Positions 1-7,480 of a DNA stretch of 64,000 bases are shown here, one piece after another; position 1 is the first letter of the stretch, and each line of letters opens with the position of its first letter. Under the pieces are notes generated by a model. It saw only the letters and a list, made by a program, of their open reading frames with translations, did no database searches and was not told the DNA's origin. The DNA lies in NCBI RefSeq assembly GCF_024721995.1, contig NZ_JANQBC010000004.1:1-64000 (forward strand). The letters run 5' to 3'. The DNA is from Paenibacillus radicibacter (lineage in GTDB: Bacteria; Bacillota; Bacilli; Paenibacillales; NBRC-103111). The position numbers and the translations under genes were made by a program.

Positions 1-274
1 GGTGAGCCATTACCTCACCAACTAGCTAATGCGCCGCAGGCCCATCTGTAAGTGATAGATTGCTCCATCTTTCCTAACTCTCTCATGCGAGAATGTTATT
101 TATCCGGTATTAGCACACGTTTCCGTGGGTTATCCCAGTCTTACAGGCAGGTTGCCTACGTGTTACTCACCCGTCCGCCGCTAAGCTATCCCCGAAGGAA
201 TAACTCCGCTCGACTTGCATGTATTAGGCACGCCGCCAGCGTTCGTCCTGAGCCAGGATCAAACTCTCCATTAA
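1..274 (-). rRNA. 16S ribosomal RNA, 5' part (runs off left edge)
   Basis: Read on the minus strand, the sequence contains the universal 16S start (AGAGTTTGATCCTGGCTCAG) followed by GACGAACGCTGGCGGCGTGC and the V1-V2 region, including AGCGGCGGACGGGTGAGTAA. The mature 5' end is placed about 7 bases upstream of AGAGTTTG, by analogy with other 16S genes. Only the first 270 or so bases are inside the window. The V1-V2 sequence is of a Paenibacillus kind. Reading frames seen over this stretch are not genes. Confidence 0.97.
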
Positions 275-485
275 AAGAGCTGATTGCTCAAAATTTACTT
301 ACTAGCTTGTCTCAATCAATCGCTCGAAAGCGACGATCTCGACTGTTTGAGATTCGTTAGAATCTCATCTATTCATTCACTCGTTGTTCAGTTTTCAAAG
401 GACAATTCTTTATTTCATTGTCTTCCGTGTTACCGGCGACAACTTTTATATCATATCATGTTGGAATACTTAATGTCAATAACTT
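275..485 (-). promoter_or_regulatory. rRNA operon promoter and leader
   Basis: On the minus strand TTGACA (474-479) lies 18 bases before TATGAT (450-455), with A/T-rich sequence upstream that could act as an UP element. The leader contains CCTTTGAAAACTGAAC (about 387-402), which resembles the boxA antitermination signal of Firmicute rrn operons, and a small hairpin, GAGATTC-GTTA-GAATCTC (349-366). Together these fit a rRNA operon leader of about 175 bases. Confidence 0.75.
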
Positions 486-623
486 TTTTTCAACTTTTTT
501 TTCGAAAGTCGTTTTTGTTATTCTCATTTTTTGTCGTGTTCCGAAGTGACAAGGAGTATCTTATCAAAATTAACGACACAATGCAACATTTTATGCACAG
601 GTAAAATCATACAGTTACTATAC

Positions 624-669
624 AATAAAAAAACCACTTGTGAGTTAATATCTAACTCCACAAGCGGTT
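624..669 (-). terminator. Rho-independent terminator of the queuosine-precursor transporter gene
   Basis: A stem of about 16 pairs (633-648 with 653-669, one bulge) is followed on the minus strand by a run of seven T. It lies about 80 bases beyond the transporter stop codon. The 670-750 stretch holds nothing else recognisable. Confidence 0.8.
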
Positions 670-750
670 CTTATCACAAAGCATTTTACAACAAACAAAT
701 CATGTATCTATGTTCATCAATTGAACTGGTTCTATGCGCGTCCAACTGAA

Positions 751-1440
751 TTATTCCGAGTGCACTTTAAAGTTCCTTGCAATATATAAGAAAGGCGTCG
801 ATGCTGCCGATACCACAAACTTCAATATATAAGTTGTAATTACAATCTCAATCCAAATATCAAATGGATACAACTCGGATCCTGCAAAAGCAATGGTACA
901 GAATACGATAGTATCTAGCAATTGACTGATTCCTGTACTTCCGTTATTACGAATCCACAATTGATTTCGATGTGGGAACACTCTCTTTAGGAAAGAGTAA
1001 ATCTTAACGTCTAAGAACTGACTCAAATAATAGGAAACTAGGCTACCTAGCGCTAAACGAGGCATTAAACCAAAGATCGTCTCTAATGAAGTCTGAGCGA
1101 TATCACCATCTTGCAAAGGTTTAAAGACAAGTACCATCTGCATAATGATCAGCGCCATAACAAGTGAGAAGAAGCCGAACCATACAGCTTTCTTCGCTTC
1201 CTTCTCTCCATACTTCTCATTAAGAAGGTCGGTCGTCATATAAATCGTCGCATACATCGTGTTACCGAGCGTCATCGCAATACCGAACATCTCCATCGTC
1301 TTAACGACTTGAATATTCGCGAGCACCGTAGCAACTCCGATCCACATAAAGAGTCCATTCTTACCAAAGAATCGATAACAGAGCAAGAACAAAACAAAGT
1401 TCACTAACACAAAACCAATGCCCCAATAAAAATTAAACAT
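751..1440 (-). CDS. yhhQ: Queuosine precursor transporter (VUT/YhhQ family)
   Basis: A 229-residue integral membrane protein with about six hydrophobic segments. It matches the VUT family (YhhQ type), which takes up queuine or preQ0/preQ1-type precursors for tRNA queuosine modification. The family-typical stretches ATIYMTTDLLNEKYG (about residues 65-80) and NGSTGISQLLDTIVF (about 164-180) are visible. The start ATG follows AGGAGG, and that RBS is the 3' end of a preQ1-I riboswitch, which independently supports a queuosine-precursor role. The gene is monocistronic: its own leader lies upstream and a terminator downstream. Confidence 0.92.
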   Translation of the reverse strand: MFNFYWGIGFVLVNFVLFLLCYRFFGKNGLFMWIGVATVLANIQVVKTMEMFGIAMTLGNTMYATIYMTTDLLNEKYGEKEAKKAVWFGFFSLVMALIIMQMVLVFKPLQDGDIAQTSLETIFGLMPRLALGSLVSYYLSQFLDVKIYSFLKRVFPHRNQLWIRNNGSTGISQLLDTIVFCTIAFAGSELYPFDIWIEIVITTYILKFVVSAASTPFLYIARNFKVHSE

Positions 1441-1452
1441 GAATAAATAAAA

Positions 1453-1492
1453 CCTCCTAGTTTTGATAACGCGGGAGTTCTCGAACCGCGTC
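1453..1492 (-). promoter_or_regulatory. preQ1-I riboswitch, translational type
   Basis: On the minus strand the element begins ACGCGGTTCGAGAACTCCCG and continues into CGTTATCAAAACTAGGAGG. P1 pairs ACGCGG with CCGCGT, the loop holds a run of three C, and the A-rich tail TATCAAAACTA is the conserved 3' strand of the H-type pseudoknot. The tail runs directly into the AGGAGG ribosome binding site, so ligand binding would hide the RBS and block translation. The layout is like the Thermoanaerobacter tengcongensis preQ1-I element. No terminator hairpin is present between it and the start codon. Confidence 0.9.
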
Positions 1493-1533
1493 CGTTAATT
1501 CCGGAACAGGCGTTATTATATTGCCCACTTCAA

Positions 1534-1566
1534 TTAAAAAAGACTGCGCATAGAAAGCCGCAGTCC
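1534..1566 (-). terminator. Rho-independent terminator of the purine permease gene
   Basis: GACTGC (1542-1547) pairs with GCAGTC (1560-1565) around a short loop. On the minus strand the stem is followed by a run of T (1535-1541). It sits 17 bases beyond the permease stop codon. Confidence 0.85.
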
Positions 1567-1582
1567 ATTATAGTACGTTTTG

Positions 1583-2977
1583 TTATTCAGCGCCAATGAA
1601 AATATAACGTGCAAGTACAAGAATTGCCAGAACCCACATTAACCAATGTACTTTGTGCTCACTTTTACCACTTGCGCGACCTACTGTTGCAAGCACGACA
1701 TACGTTACGATTCCAAAAGAAATACCGTTAGCAATCGATGACGTGAAAGGCATTAATACAATTGTCAAGAAAGCTGGAATTGCGAGTACCATATCCGTAA
1801 AGTCAATTTCACGGATTGATTGCATCATGAGAACCCCTACTATAATAAGTGCTGCTGCCGTTGCCTCACCTGGAATCAAGAAGATAACCGGTGCCAAGAA
1901 CAAGGAGAGCAAGAAACATACGCCAGTTGTTACAGCCGTTAGACCTGTACGACCGCCTTGAGCAATACCCGCTGAACTTTCAACGAATGCTGTTACAGTA
2001 GATGTTCCTAGCAAAGCCCCGCCACTAACGCCGATCGCATCAACCAGCATTGCTTTACCGACTTTTTTCGTACCTTTTTCTTTATCCTTCATAATACCTG
2101 CACGATTTGCTGTACCTACCATTGTGCCGAATGTATCGAACAATTCAACGAATGTAAAAGTAAGAATGACCGTAACAATACCTGTGTTCATGACACCAGC
2201 AAAATCGAAATCAGCAAAACGAATTTGTGTAAAGTCAGGAACCCACTGTGTACCCGAAGCATTTAATGAGTCAAAATTAACAAGACCTACACACATTGCG
2301 AAAATAGTAGAACCGATAATACCATATAAAATTGCACCACGTACATGCAATACCATTAATACAGAAATGAGAATAAGACCAAAGATAACGGTTAGAACAC
2401 CTGGATCTGTCAAACTACCTAATGAAAAGATTGTTTCGAAATACTTAAGTTTCGTGTGCGTGTGCGCTGCTACATCATTACTTGTCTCAACTGCAATGGA
2501 GAGTAGACCCGAGTTTTTGATACCAAGTAGTGCAATAAACAATCCGATACCAACTGTAATCGCATGTTTGAGCGCATCCGGCACTGCCACAATCATTAAC
2601 TGACGCACTTTCGTTACTGTAAGAAGAATGAAGATAATACCGGAAATAAATACAGCTGTTAAAGCCATTTCGAACGTAAACTTACCTTGCGAGCTAAGAA
2701 TGACTGCTGCAAAATATGCATTGAGTCCCATACCTGGAGCAAGTGCAACCGGGAAGTTAACGAGTAGACCCATAATAATCGTCATTACGCCTGCAGCAAT
2801 CGCTGTCGCCAAGAACACTTGATTCCAATCGCCGCCTGTTGCCCCAGATCTAAATGCAGTAAGAACGTTCGGATTTACAGCCAAAATATACGCCATTGCC
2901 ATGAATGTCGTAATACCCGCCATAATCTCGGTACGAATATTCGTACCATTTTCCTTCAACTTAAAAAAACGGTCCAT
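1583..2977 (-). CDS. NCS2-family guanine/hypoxanthine (or adenine) permease
   Basis: A 464-residue membrane protein of the NCS2 AzgA-like branch (PbuG/PbuO in Bacillus, AdeQ/GhxP in E. coli), which imports purine bases by proton symport. It has about 12 to 14 hydrophobic segments. Family-typical stretches are TEIMAGITTFMAMAYILAVN (about residues 16-35), ALAPGMGLNAYF (about 78-89) and TVTAFVESSAGIAQGGRTGL (about 325-345). The start follows GGGGG with about 9 bases spacing. A purine-type riboswitch lies immediately upstream, in keeping with purine transport. Which base is carried cannot be told from the sequence. Confidence 0.93.
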   Translation of the reverse strand: MDRFFKLKENGTNIRTEIMAGITTFMAMAYILAVNPNVLTAFRSGATGGDWNQVFLATAIAAGVMTIIMGLLVNFPVALAPGMGLNAYFAAVILSSQGKFTFEMALTAVFISGIIFILLTVTKVRQLMIVAVPDALKHAITVGIGLFIALLGIKNSGLLSIAVETSNDVAAHTHTKLKYFETIFSLGSLTDPGVLTVIFGLILISVLMVLHVRGAILYGIIGSTIFAMCVGLVNFDSLNASGTQWVPDFTQIRFADFDFAGVMNTGIVTVILTFTFVELFDTFGTMVGTANRAGIMKDKEKGTKKVGKAMLVDAIGVSGGALLGTSTVTAFVESSAGIAQGGRTGLTAVTTGVCFLLSLFLAPVIFLIPGEATAAALIIVGVLMMQSIREIDFTDMVLAIPAFLTIVLMPFTSSIANGISFGIVTYVVLATVGRASGKSEHKVHWLMWVLAILVLARYIFIGAE

Positions 2978-2989
2978 TTGTAGTTTTCC

Positions 2990-3056
2990 CCCTAGATACA
3001 GATCATTACGGTGATCTCGTAGATACTCTCAGGCCAATTCCCGAGATTATAGTATT
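2990..3056 (-). promoter_or_regulatory. Purine-type riboswitch, variant form
   Basis: On the minus strand the order is TATAATC, then a 7-bp P2 (TCTCGGG with CCTGAGA), J2/3 GTATCTAC, and P3 (AGATCA with TGATCT) with loop CCGTAA. These are the core elements of the guanine/adenine aptamer (TATAA, TTTCTACC, CCGTAAA). It differs from the consensus in three ways: loop 2 is AATTGG and loop 3 is CCGTAA, each one base short; P1 is very short; and the strand after P3 reads GTATCTAG, not GACTA, so base 74 (which sets ligand choice) cannot be assigned with certainty. Only about 15 bases separate it from the permease ATG, so translational control is likelier than a terminator. Confidence 0.7.
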
Positions 3057-3171
3057 TGTGCTCATTGTAAGGGACAAACTCGAATTTTGTCAACAGAAAA
3101 CACGAACATTAATATTAAATTATTAAATAGCGTTCGGTTTTGTGAATTGCATACTAAGTCACCTAAAATAA

Positions 3172-3222
3172 GTAAAAAACAAAAAAACGGAGTTCGAGTA
3201 CCTGTTAAGTACTTGAACTCCG
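3172..3222 (-). terminator. Terminator, probably the original guaA terminator
   Basis: A 14-bp stem (3188-3201 with 3209-3222, one G-T pair) is followed on the minus strand by a T-rich run broken by one G. It lies about 25 bases beyond the left copy of the guaA 3'-end repeat (3246-3261). In the uninterrupted chromosome it would sit right behind guaA. The inserted element now separates it from guaA by 12.4 kb. Confidence 0.8.
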
Positions 3223-3245
3223 ATTTAATTAAATCGTTATACGAT

Positions 3246-3261
3246 CCTATTCCCACTCAAT
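3246..3261. repeat. Left attachment site core (att repeat)
   Basis: The sequence cctattcccactcaat is identical to 15693-15708, the 3' end of guaA. The bases on either side differ (t/g before, g/c after), so the identity is exactly 16 bp. Confidence 0.88.
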
Positions 3262-3315
3262 GGTGAGGGTAGGGCTTATAAAGCCTGTTGTTATCACATT
3301 TCTACGGTGTCTACA

Positions 3316-4548
3316 CTACCTTGGAGACAGTTTTGGCGACATTCGTTTCACCGTTTGATTACCGACAAATGTAAATTGCTTACTCGTTGCAGTTTCAATT
3401 TTGATAATGCCCGCCATTGATTCGGCGACAGCATCATCAATCCCACGCCACAAATGTGCATAGTGTTTTAGCGTAATTTCTGGCGAACTGTGCCCGAGAC
3501 GTTTTGAGACAACCAAGACAGAAGCATTTAATTCATTGATGAGAAAGCTTACATGTGAATGTCGTAGACCTTTTGCCTGTATTACTGGAGCACCTGCAAG
3601 CTTCGCATAACGAGCAATAATTCGGGCAATCGTTGATTTAATCATGGGTAAGCCATCATAGGAGAAAATGAAGTCCATATTTCCATGTTGTGCTTGTCGC
3701 TCTTTCCATACACGTAACACTTCAAGCGTATCATTATCTAAAGCAAGTACCCGTTTTCCATCAACTGTTTTCGTGTGGTTCTTCCGAATGTAATTCTTGC
3801 GACTCTTAGTAACTAGCATATGATGAACACGAAGCTGTTTTTTCTCAAAATCAACATCATTCCACCAGAGAGCTGTTCCTTCGTTCACACGAACACCTGT
3901 CATATAGTAGACCCACAACATCACAAAACACATATGCTCATAAAAATCTTCGGTGTAAATCTTTGAGATTACTTTCTCAATTTCGTCTTTCGTCCAGTAA
4001 GGAACATCCGTCTTCACTTTAGGAATTGGTTTTACTTGCTGAGCAACATTCTTATCAAGATAATTGAGAGTAACGGCAAATTCAAGAATTTTTTTCAACA
4101 TTCCAAAGACCAATGAAGAGTATGACTGTGAATATCCTGCCGCATTTTTATCTAGAAGCCACGTTCTGAAAAATTGAATATCGTGCAAAGTAATCTTCCG
4201 TAATGCTTTCTTTCCAAAACGTTCGAGCAGAATTTTCAAAGATGGATTCCGTGACTCAAATGTATCTTCTGTCACCTCAGTCTTATAATGTGGAATGTAG
4301 ACATTATTCATGAATTGTTCAAAGGTCATACCATAATCAGAATATCCTTGAGTTTGCAAAAAGTCATTTTTTACACGGATAGCTTCCGCATAGGCTTCTT
4401 TTGCTGACTCAAATTTCTTTCCAGATTGCGACTTGCGACCTTTACGCTTGATACGTTTTCCTGTGATTTTGTCCGTACCTAAGCTTACCTCATAATAGTA
4501 TTGCCCATTTTCATCTTGATAGATATCTTGGTAGCTAGTTTTTGGCAA
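3316..4548 (-). CDS. int: Tyrosine-type site-specific integrase
   Basis: A 410-residue phage/ICE-type integrase. The N-terminal part (about 1-65) is a basic arm-binding domain, followed by a SAM-like core-binding domain (about 75-175) and the catalytic domain (about 185-375). Catalytic residues that can be seen are R220 (TGVRVNEG), R329 (GLRHSHVS), H353 (LGHSS) and Y363 (KHYAHL), with a probable lysine near 260. The first His of the HxxR box is replaced by K326. The start is TTG, with GGAGG inside the end of the upstream gene. The gene lies beside the left att site, and its 3' end contains two copies of a possible arm-site sequence. Confidence 0.94.
   Translation of the reverse strand: MPKTSYQDIYQDENGQYYYEVSLGTDKITGKRIKRKGRKSQSGKKFESAKEAYAEAIRVKNDFLQTQGYSDYGMTFEQFMNNVYIPHYKTEVTEDTFESRNPSLKILLERFGKKALRKITLHDIQFFRTWLLDKNAAGYSQSYSSLVFGMLKKILEFAVTLNYLDKNVAQQVKPIPKVKTDVPYWTKDEIEKVISKIYTEDFYEHMCFVMLWVYYMTGVRVNEGTALWWNDVDFEKKQLRVHHMLVTKSRKNYIRKNHTKTVDGKRVLALDNDTLEVLRVWKERQAQHGNMDFIFSYDGLPMIKSTIARIIARYAKLAGAPVIQAKGLRHSHVSFLINELNASVLVVSKRLGHSSPEITLKHYAHLWRGIDDAVAESMAGIIKIETATSKQFTFVGNQTVKRMSPKLSPR
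3321..3341 (+). repeat. Possible integrase arm-type sites, left end
   Basis: Two direct 9-mers, TTGGAGACA (3321-3329) and TTGGCGACA (3333-3341), start 12 bases apart. The same pair in the opposite order, again 12 bases apart, occurs near the right end (15583-15603). Arm-site function is an inference. Confidence 0.45.
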
Positions 4549-4550
4549 AG

Positions 4551-4754
4551 TTAATCCTCCGTTTCGGACAACTCAACATCACCGATAACGGATTTTACTG
4601 CCTGTAAGGGGACAACAGAAATACGCCGCCCCTCGTAAAACTCATACCCTTGTTGTACCATATAGTGTTTTGCTTGTCTAATGATATTGGAAGCCGTGTA
4701 AGGTGAGAAGCCAGCACGCTTTAAGTCTTCTGAGTTCACCATTGTTTTACTCAT
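4551..4754 (-). CDS. DUF3173-like small protein, possible excisionase or accessory factor
   Basis: A basic protein of 67 residues if translation starts at the third codon of the longest frame, where GGGGG lies 6 bases upstream. The sequence NSEDLKRAGFSPYTASNIIR followed by a QGYEFYEGRRIS stretch resembles the DUF3173 family. Those short proteins are found beside integrases and Rep genes in Firmicute integrative elements and carry a winged-helix-like fold. It overlaps the Rep 3' end by 8 bases and is followed 2 bases later by int, so the three are translationally linked. A role in excision is likely from position and size but is not shown. Confidence 0.7.
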   Translation of the reverse strand: MSKTMVNSEDLKRAGFSPYTASNIIRQAKHYMVQQGYEFYEGRRISVVPLQAVKSVIGDVELSETED

Positions 4755-5361
4755 CGCCATCCCCCATTTCTTTATAAATTTTCTTAATAGGTCTTTCTGA
4801 ACTGTATCGCCTTGAGTCTAGTAACCTTGAGAAGAAATACGTTTTATCTACGATCAACTCAAGTAACAAATAATCATTTTTTCTTGCGTACATTACAAGT
4901 TCTTCAAATTCCTTAAAATCTTGTTCTGCAATCACATCAATAATGCTGTTCAAAAATTCACCCGTATTATGCTCAACAATGAATTTTCCAAGTTCAAATC
5001 CACACCCCCACTCAATATCTTCTGTTTGGTAGGGTGTCTTATCTGGATTTTCTGCGTGTGTGAAATACTCATACATTCCTTTTGGAGACATAACAACCTC
5101 AACATGCTTTGGAGCGTTAAGCTTTTCGCTAATCAGGCATGAAACCTGCGAATAGCTTTTCAAAGAATCAAAGTATAGTGCACCGTGCTTGTGTGGCTTT
5201 TTAATTTCCCCAGTCTCTTTATTCACGTCCTTATCGTGCCAAGGGCTCAACACAAAAGGTATGTGCATTTCTTCTATAATTTCTAAATAGTTCTTCGGGG
5301 CACTCTCTTGATAGAAAATGAACGCCCATTTATTGCTTCTCTGCTCTTTTTTCTTTTCCAT
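4747..5361 (-). CDS. Rolling-circle replication initiator (Rep_2-like, HUH type)
   Basis: A 204-residue protein resembling plasmid Rep proteins of the Rep_2 family. The metal-binding HUH motif is KPHKHGALYF (H57, H59). A candidate nicking tyrosine is in MYEYFTH (Y97 or Y99). In integrative elements such proteins nick at an origin and start replication of the excised circle, and may double as relaxase. The start ATG follows GAGGG by about 9 bases. Two strong hairpins lie immediately upstream (5391-5499) and are candidates for the nick site. Confidence 0.8.
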   Translation of the reverse strand: MEKKKEQRSNKWAFIFYQESAPKNYLEIIEEMHIPFVLSPWHDKDVNKETGEIKKPHKHGALYFDSLKSYSQVSCLISEKLNAPKHVEVVMSPKGMYEYFTHAENPDKTPYQTEDIEWGCGFELGKFIVEHNTGEFLNSIIDVIAEQDFKEFEELVMYARKNDYLLLELIVDKTYFFSRLLDSRRYSSERPIKKIYKEMGDGDE

Positions 5362-5390
5362 AGTTCATTTCCCTCGATTATTGATTATTG

Positions 5391-5499
5391 ATTCCACGGG
5401 GGTCGTAGTAGCCCCGTGGAATATCGTTTTCTGCCATCTTTCAAGAATAGCGGAGCTCCTTTGCTTCTGCCCAAGGCAGGCAAAAGCTCCGCTATTCTT
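5391..5499. other. Paired perfect hairpins upstream of rep: candidate replication/transfer origin
   Basis: Hairpin 1 pairs ATTCCACGGGG (5391-5401) with CCCCGTGGAAT (5412-5422) around the loop GTCGTAGTAG. Hairpin 2 has a 15-bp outer stem (5443-5457 with 5485-5499) and a second stem (TTTGC and CTGCC with GGCAG and GCAAA) around a three-base loop. Neither has a T-run on either strand, so they are not ordinary terminators. Their place between rep and the membrane protein gene fits a nick site or single-strand origin. Confidence 0.55.
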
Positions 5500-6095
5500 T
5501 ATCTAATTTTTGTTCCTTCAATCCTCAGCCAGTGTTTGTACCGCTCAAAATTCGAGAATGAGTAGGCTGGAAAGCGACTTGATATTTCTTCACGAAGAAT
5601 TTCTTTTGATTCAAGGAGTAGTTTTTGTGCCAGTACATCATTTGGCAATTTAACGAGATAGGTGATTTTTTTATTCCTAATATCTATGACAGATTTTCGT
5701 ATTGATTTGTTATGCTGTTGAATCTTGAAAATCCCTTCACCTTCATGGTCTGCCTGTCTTATTAAGAATTTTCTCAAACGGAGGCTGACCCATATTGAAG
5801 AGAACCAATTTGATAATGAATCATTAACAATCCTTGTTACCAGTTCAGGAACTACCAGTAGTAGCAATGTTGCGACAGATAGCACAATCACCCCATCCAA
5901 TGCATTGAATATTGCCCCCACTGCTTTAGACATAAATTCTGAGTATTCTGTCAGGAATGAACTTGTCTCATTGTGTAAAAAACTTTCTATCATTTTGAAC
6001 GGAACTCGAACTAAGAGGAGTATCAATGAAATAAATAATAGAAATCCGTTAATATGAAACGTCCGAATGAAGAATGATTTACTTGGGTTTTTCAT
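5499..6095 (-). CDS. Hypothetical membrane protein of the element
   Basis: A 198-residue protein I do not recognise. Hydrophobic segments lie at about 13-32 and 68-88. The C-terminal half (about 105-198) is charged and probably cytoplasmic. The gene starts directly after the stop of the FtsK-like ATPase gene (TAG then ATG), so the two are likely translated together. A membrane partner for the ATPase in DNA transfer is a plausible but unproven role. Confidence 0.7.
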   Translation of the reverse strand: MKNPSKSFFIRTFHINGFLLFISLILLLVRVPFKMIESFLHNETSSFLTEYSEFMSKAVGAIFNALDGVIVLSVATLLLLVVPELVTRIVNDSLSNWFSSIWVSLRLRKFLIRQADHEGEGIFKIQQHNKSIRKSVIDIRNKKITYLVKLPNDVLAQKLLLESKEILREEISSRFPAYSFSNFERYKHWLRIEGTKIR

Positions 6096-7166
6096 CTACA
6101 TGATCCCTTTCAAATTATTAAATGTTGGTGTTAGTAATGGAATAATTTGAAATGGGTGCTCCGAGTCAATAACCTGTATCAGTCCCGTCCCAATTCCTTG
6201 CGGTATGACTATCCCCTCAAGTGAGAGGTCGGGAAATAGAAATTGCGTTGTCTTGGAATTAATATTCCCAACCTGAATTAACACATTGAGTTGCTCTCTA
6301 CAAGAAATAGGAATTGCATTGTTATCAAACCTCTGTGATACCAGTAGCAAATGAACCTTTGAAGCTCTACCTAATAATGAAATCTGCGACAGAAGACTAA
6401 AGAATGCTTCCTTAATCGGCTTTGCCACACCATCACTCAATGCTAGAACCTCGTCAATTACCAACGTATAGTGTTCAAAGTCGGCTTGAGGGTTATCGTA
6501 AAGCACCTGCTGCCGTTGATGAATTAGCTCCAAGCACTGGCTAAGCTCTGCATTCACACTTGAGACAAAATCATTCTTGTTCCTGTTATCAGTTGGGGCT
6601 ATGACTTTGACATGGTTTTCCCTTCCCCATCTGCTAGGCATATCAAATTTCGGATCAATAATTACGATCCTTGAACTCTTTTTCAATACACATAAAAAAT
6701 ATGTCAACACATAGGACTTGCCTGAACCTGAATTTCCTGCGATAGCAATACTTGTAACTTTATTTAGATTGATAGTGTAATTCTCCATCACAGGAACTTG
6801 GTTAAGTGGCAAGTCATCAACATATTTTTCGATATCCCGTATAATCAATCTTTTTGAAATGCCTTGCCTCCAAGGGAAGAACAATGCCCTTTTTACATGA
6901 ATATCTTCTGTATCCAGTGGGACAAAATACGATCCCGTTTGCTTTAAAAGCGTGTAATCTGGATATAAAACAGCATTACTGATGAGGTAGATCTTTTGAT
7001 AAAGCTCATTATCAACGACATAGCTTGCAGGAAGGCGAGGGACGAAGTAAAAACCTTCGTCCGCTACCCTTACATCAAATGAGTTCGTATAAGAAGTCTC
7101 ACCATTTATCTGTAATGCCATGTTCAGAGCTTGGATCAAGTAGCCTTCAAGTTCTGAGTTTTTCAT
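6096..7166 (-). CDS. FtsK/SpoIIIE-like DNA translocase or coupling ATPase
   Basis: A 356-residue protein with Walker A AGNSGSGKS (about residues 142-150), Walker B YTLVIDEV (about 229-236) and the FtsK-like stretch LLGRASKVHLLLVSQRFD (about 263-280). No membrane segment is obvious, and the DNA-orienting gamma domain of true FtsK is absent. Proteins of this kind drive conjugative transfer or partitioning in integrative elements (TcpA-type coupling proteins, TraB of AICEs). It starts in the TAATG overlap with the preceding gene and is followed without a gap by the membrane protein gene. Confidence 0.85.
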   Translation of the reverse strand: MKNSELEGYLIQALNMALQINGETSYTNSFDVRVADEGFYFVPRLPASYVVDNELYQKIYLISNAVLYPDYTLLKQTGSYFVPLDTEDIHVKRALFFPWRQGISKRLIIRDIEKYVDDLPLNQVPVMENYTINLNKVTSIAIAGNSGSGKSYVLTYFLCVLKKSSRIVIIDPKFDMPSRWGRENHVKVIAPTDNRNKNDFVSSVNAELSQCLELIHQRQQVLYDNPQADFEHYTLVIDEVLALSDGVAKPIKEAFFSLLSQISLLGRASKVHLLLVSQRFDNNAIPISCREQLNVLIQVGNINSKTTQFLFPDLSLEGIVIPQGIGTGLIQVIDSEHPFQIIPLLTPTFNNLKGIM

Positions 7167-7480
7167 TATTTAACAACCCGTACCCCTTCTGAACGGAAAT
7201 ACACATTCGAGCGGATTTCGATTGCTTCAAGTTTATCTAGCCTTACTTCAGAAAGGAACGGTGCTAATGATGGTTTATTAACAAATTTAACCATAAAGGG
7301 GTTAACTCCTTCCTGTACAAAATAAAGCTTGTACCCTGTTACTTCATCTGTGCGTTTACCATCGATCCAGTTATATTGTGTTTCTACTTCGGGAGAAACA
7401 CTGATGATTGGTTTCTCGTCTGAAATATACTGCTTTGCTGTATTCTCGTTGTATGCGTTTCGCGAATTTTTTGTTTTCAT
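7166..7480 (-). CDS. Hypothetical small protein, first gene of the element's replication/transfer operon
   Basis: A 104-residue soluble protein when started at 7480, where AAAGGAGACC lies just upstream. A longer frame to 7600 has no ribosome binding site. I do not recognise the sequence with confidence. It has the size and position of the DUF961/YdcP-like small proteins that precede the coupling protein gene in Tn916/ICEBs1-type elements, but the match is by context only. Its stop overlaps the next start (TAATG). Confidence 0.65.
   Translation of the reverse strand: MKTKNSRNAYNENTAKQYISDEKPIISVSPEVETQYNWIDGKRTDEVTGYKLYFVQEGVNPFMVKFVNKPSLAPFLSEVRLDKLEAIEIRSNVYFRSEGVRVVK

Noticed and set aside
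52-749. Several open frames of 70-106 codons on the plus strand
   Set aside because: They lie over the reverse complement of 16S rRNA and its leader, lack ribosome binding sites, and the region is explained by RNA and promoter features.
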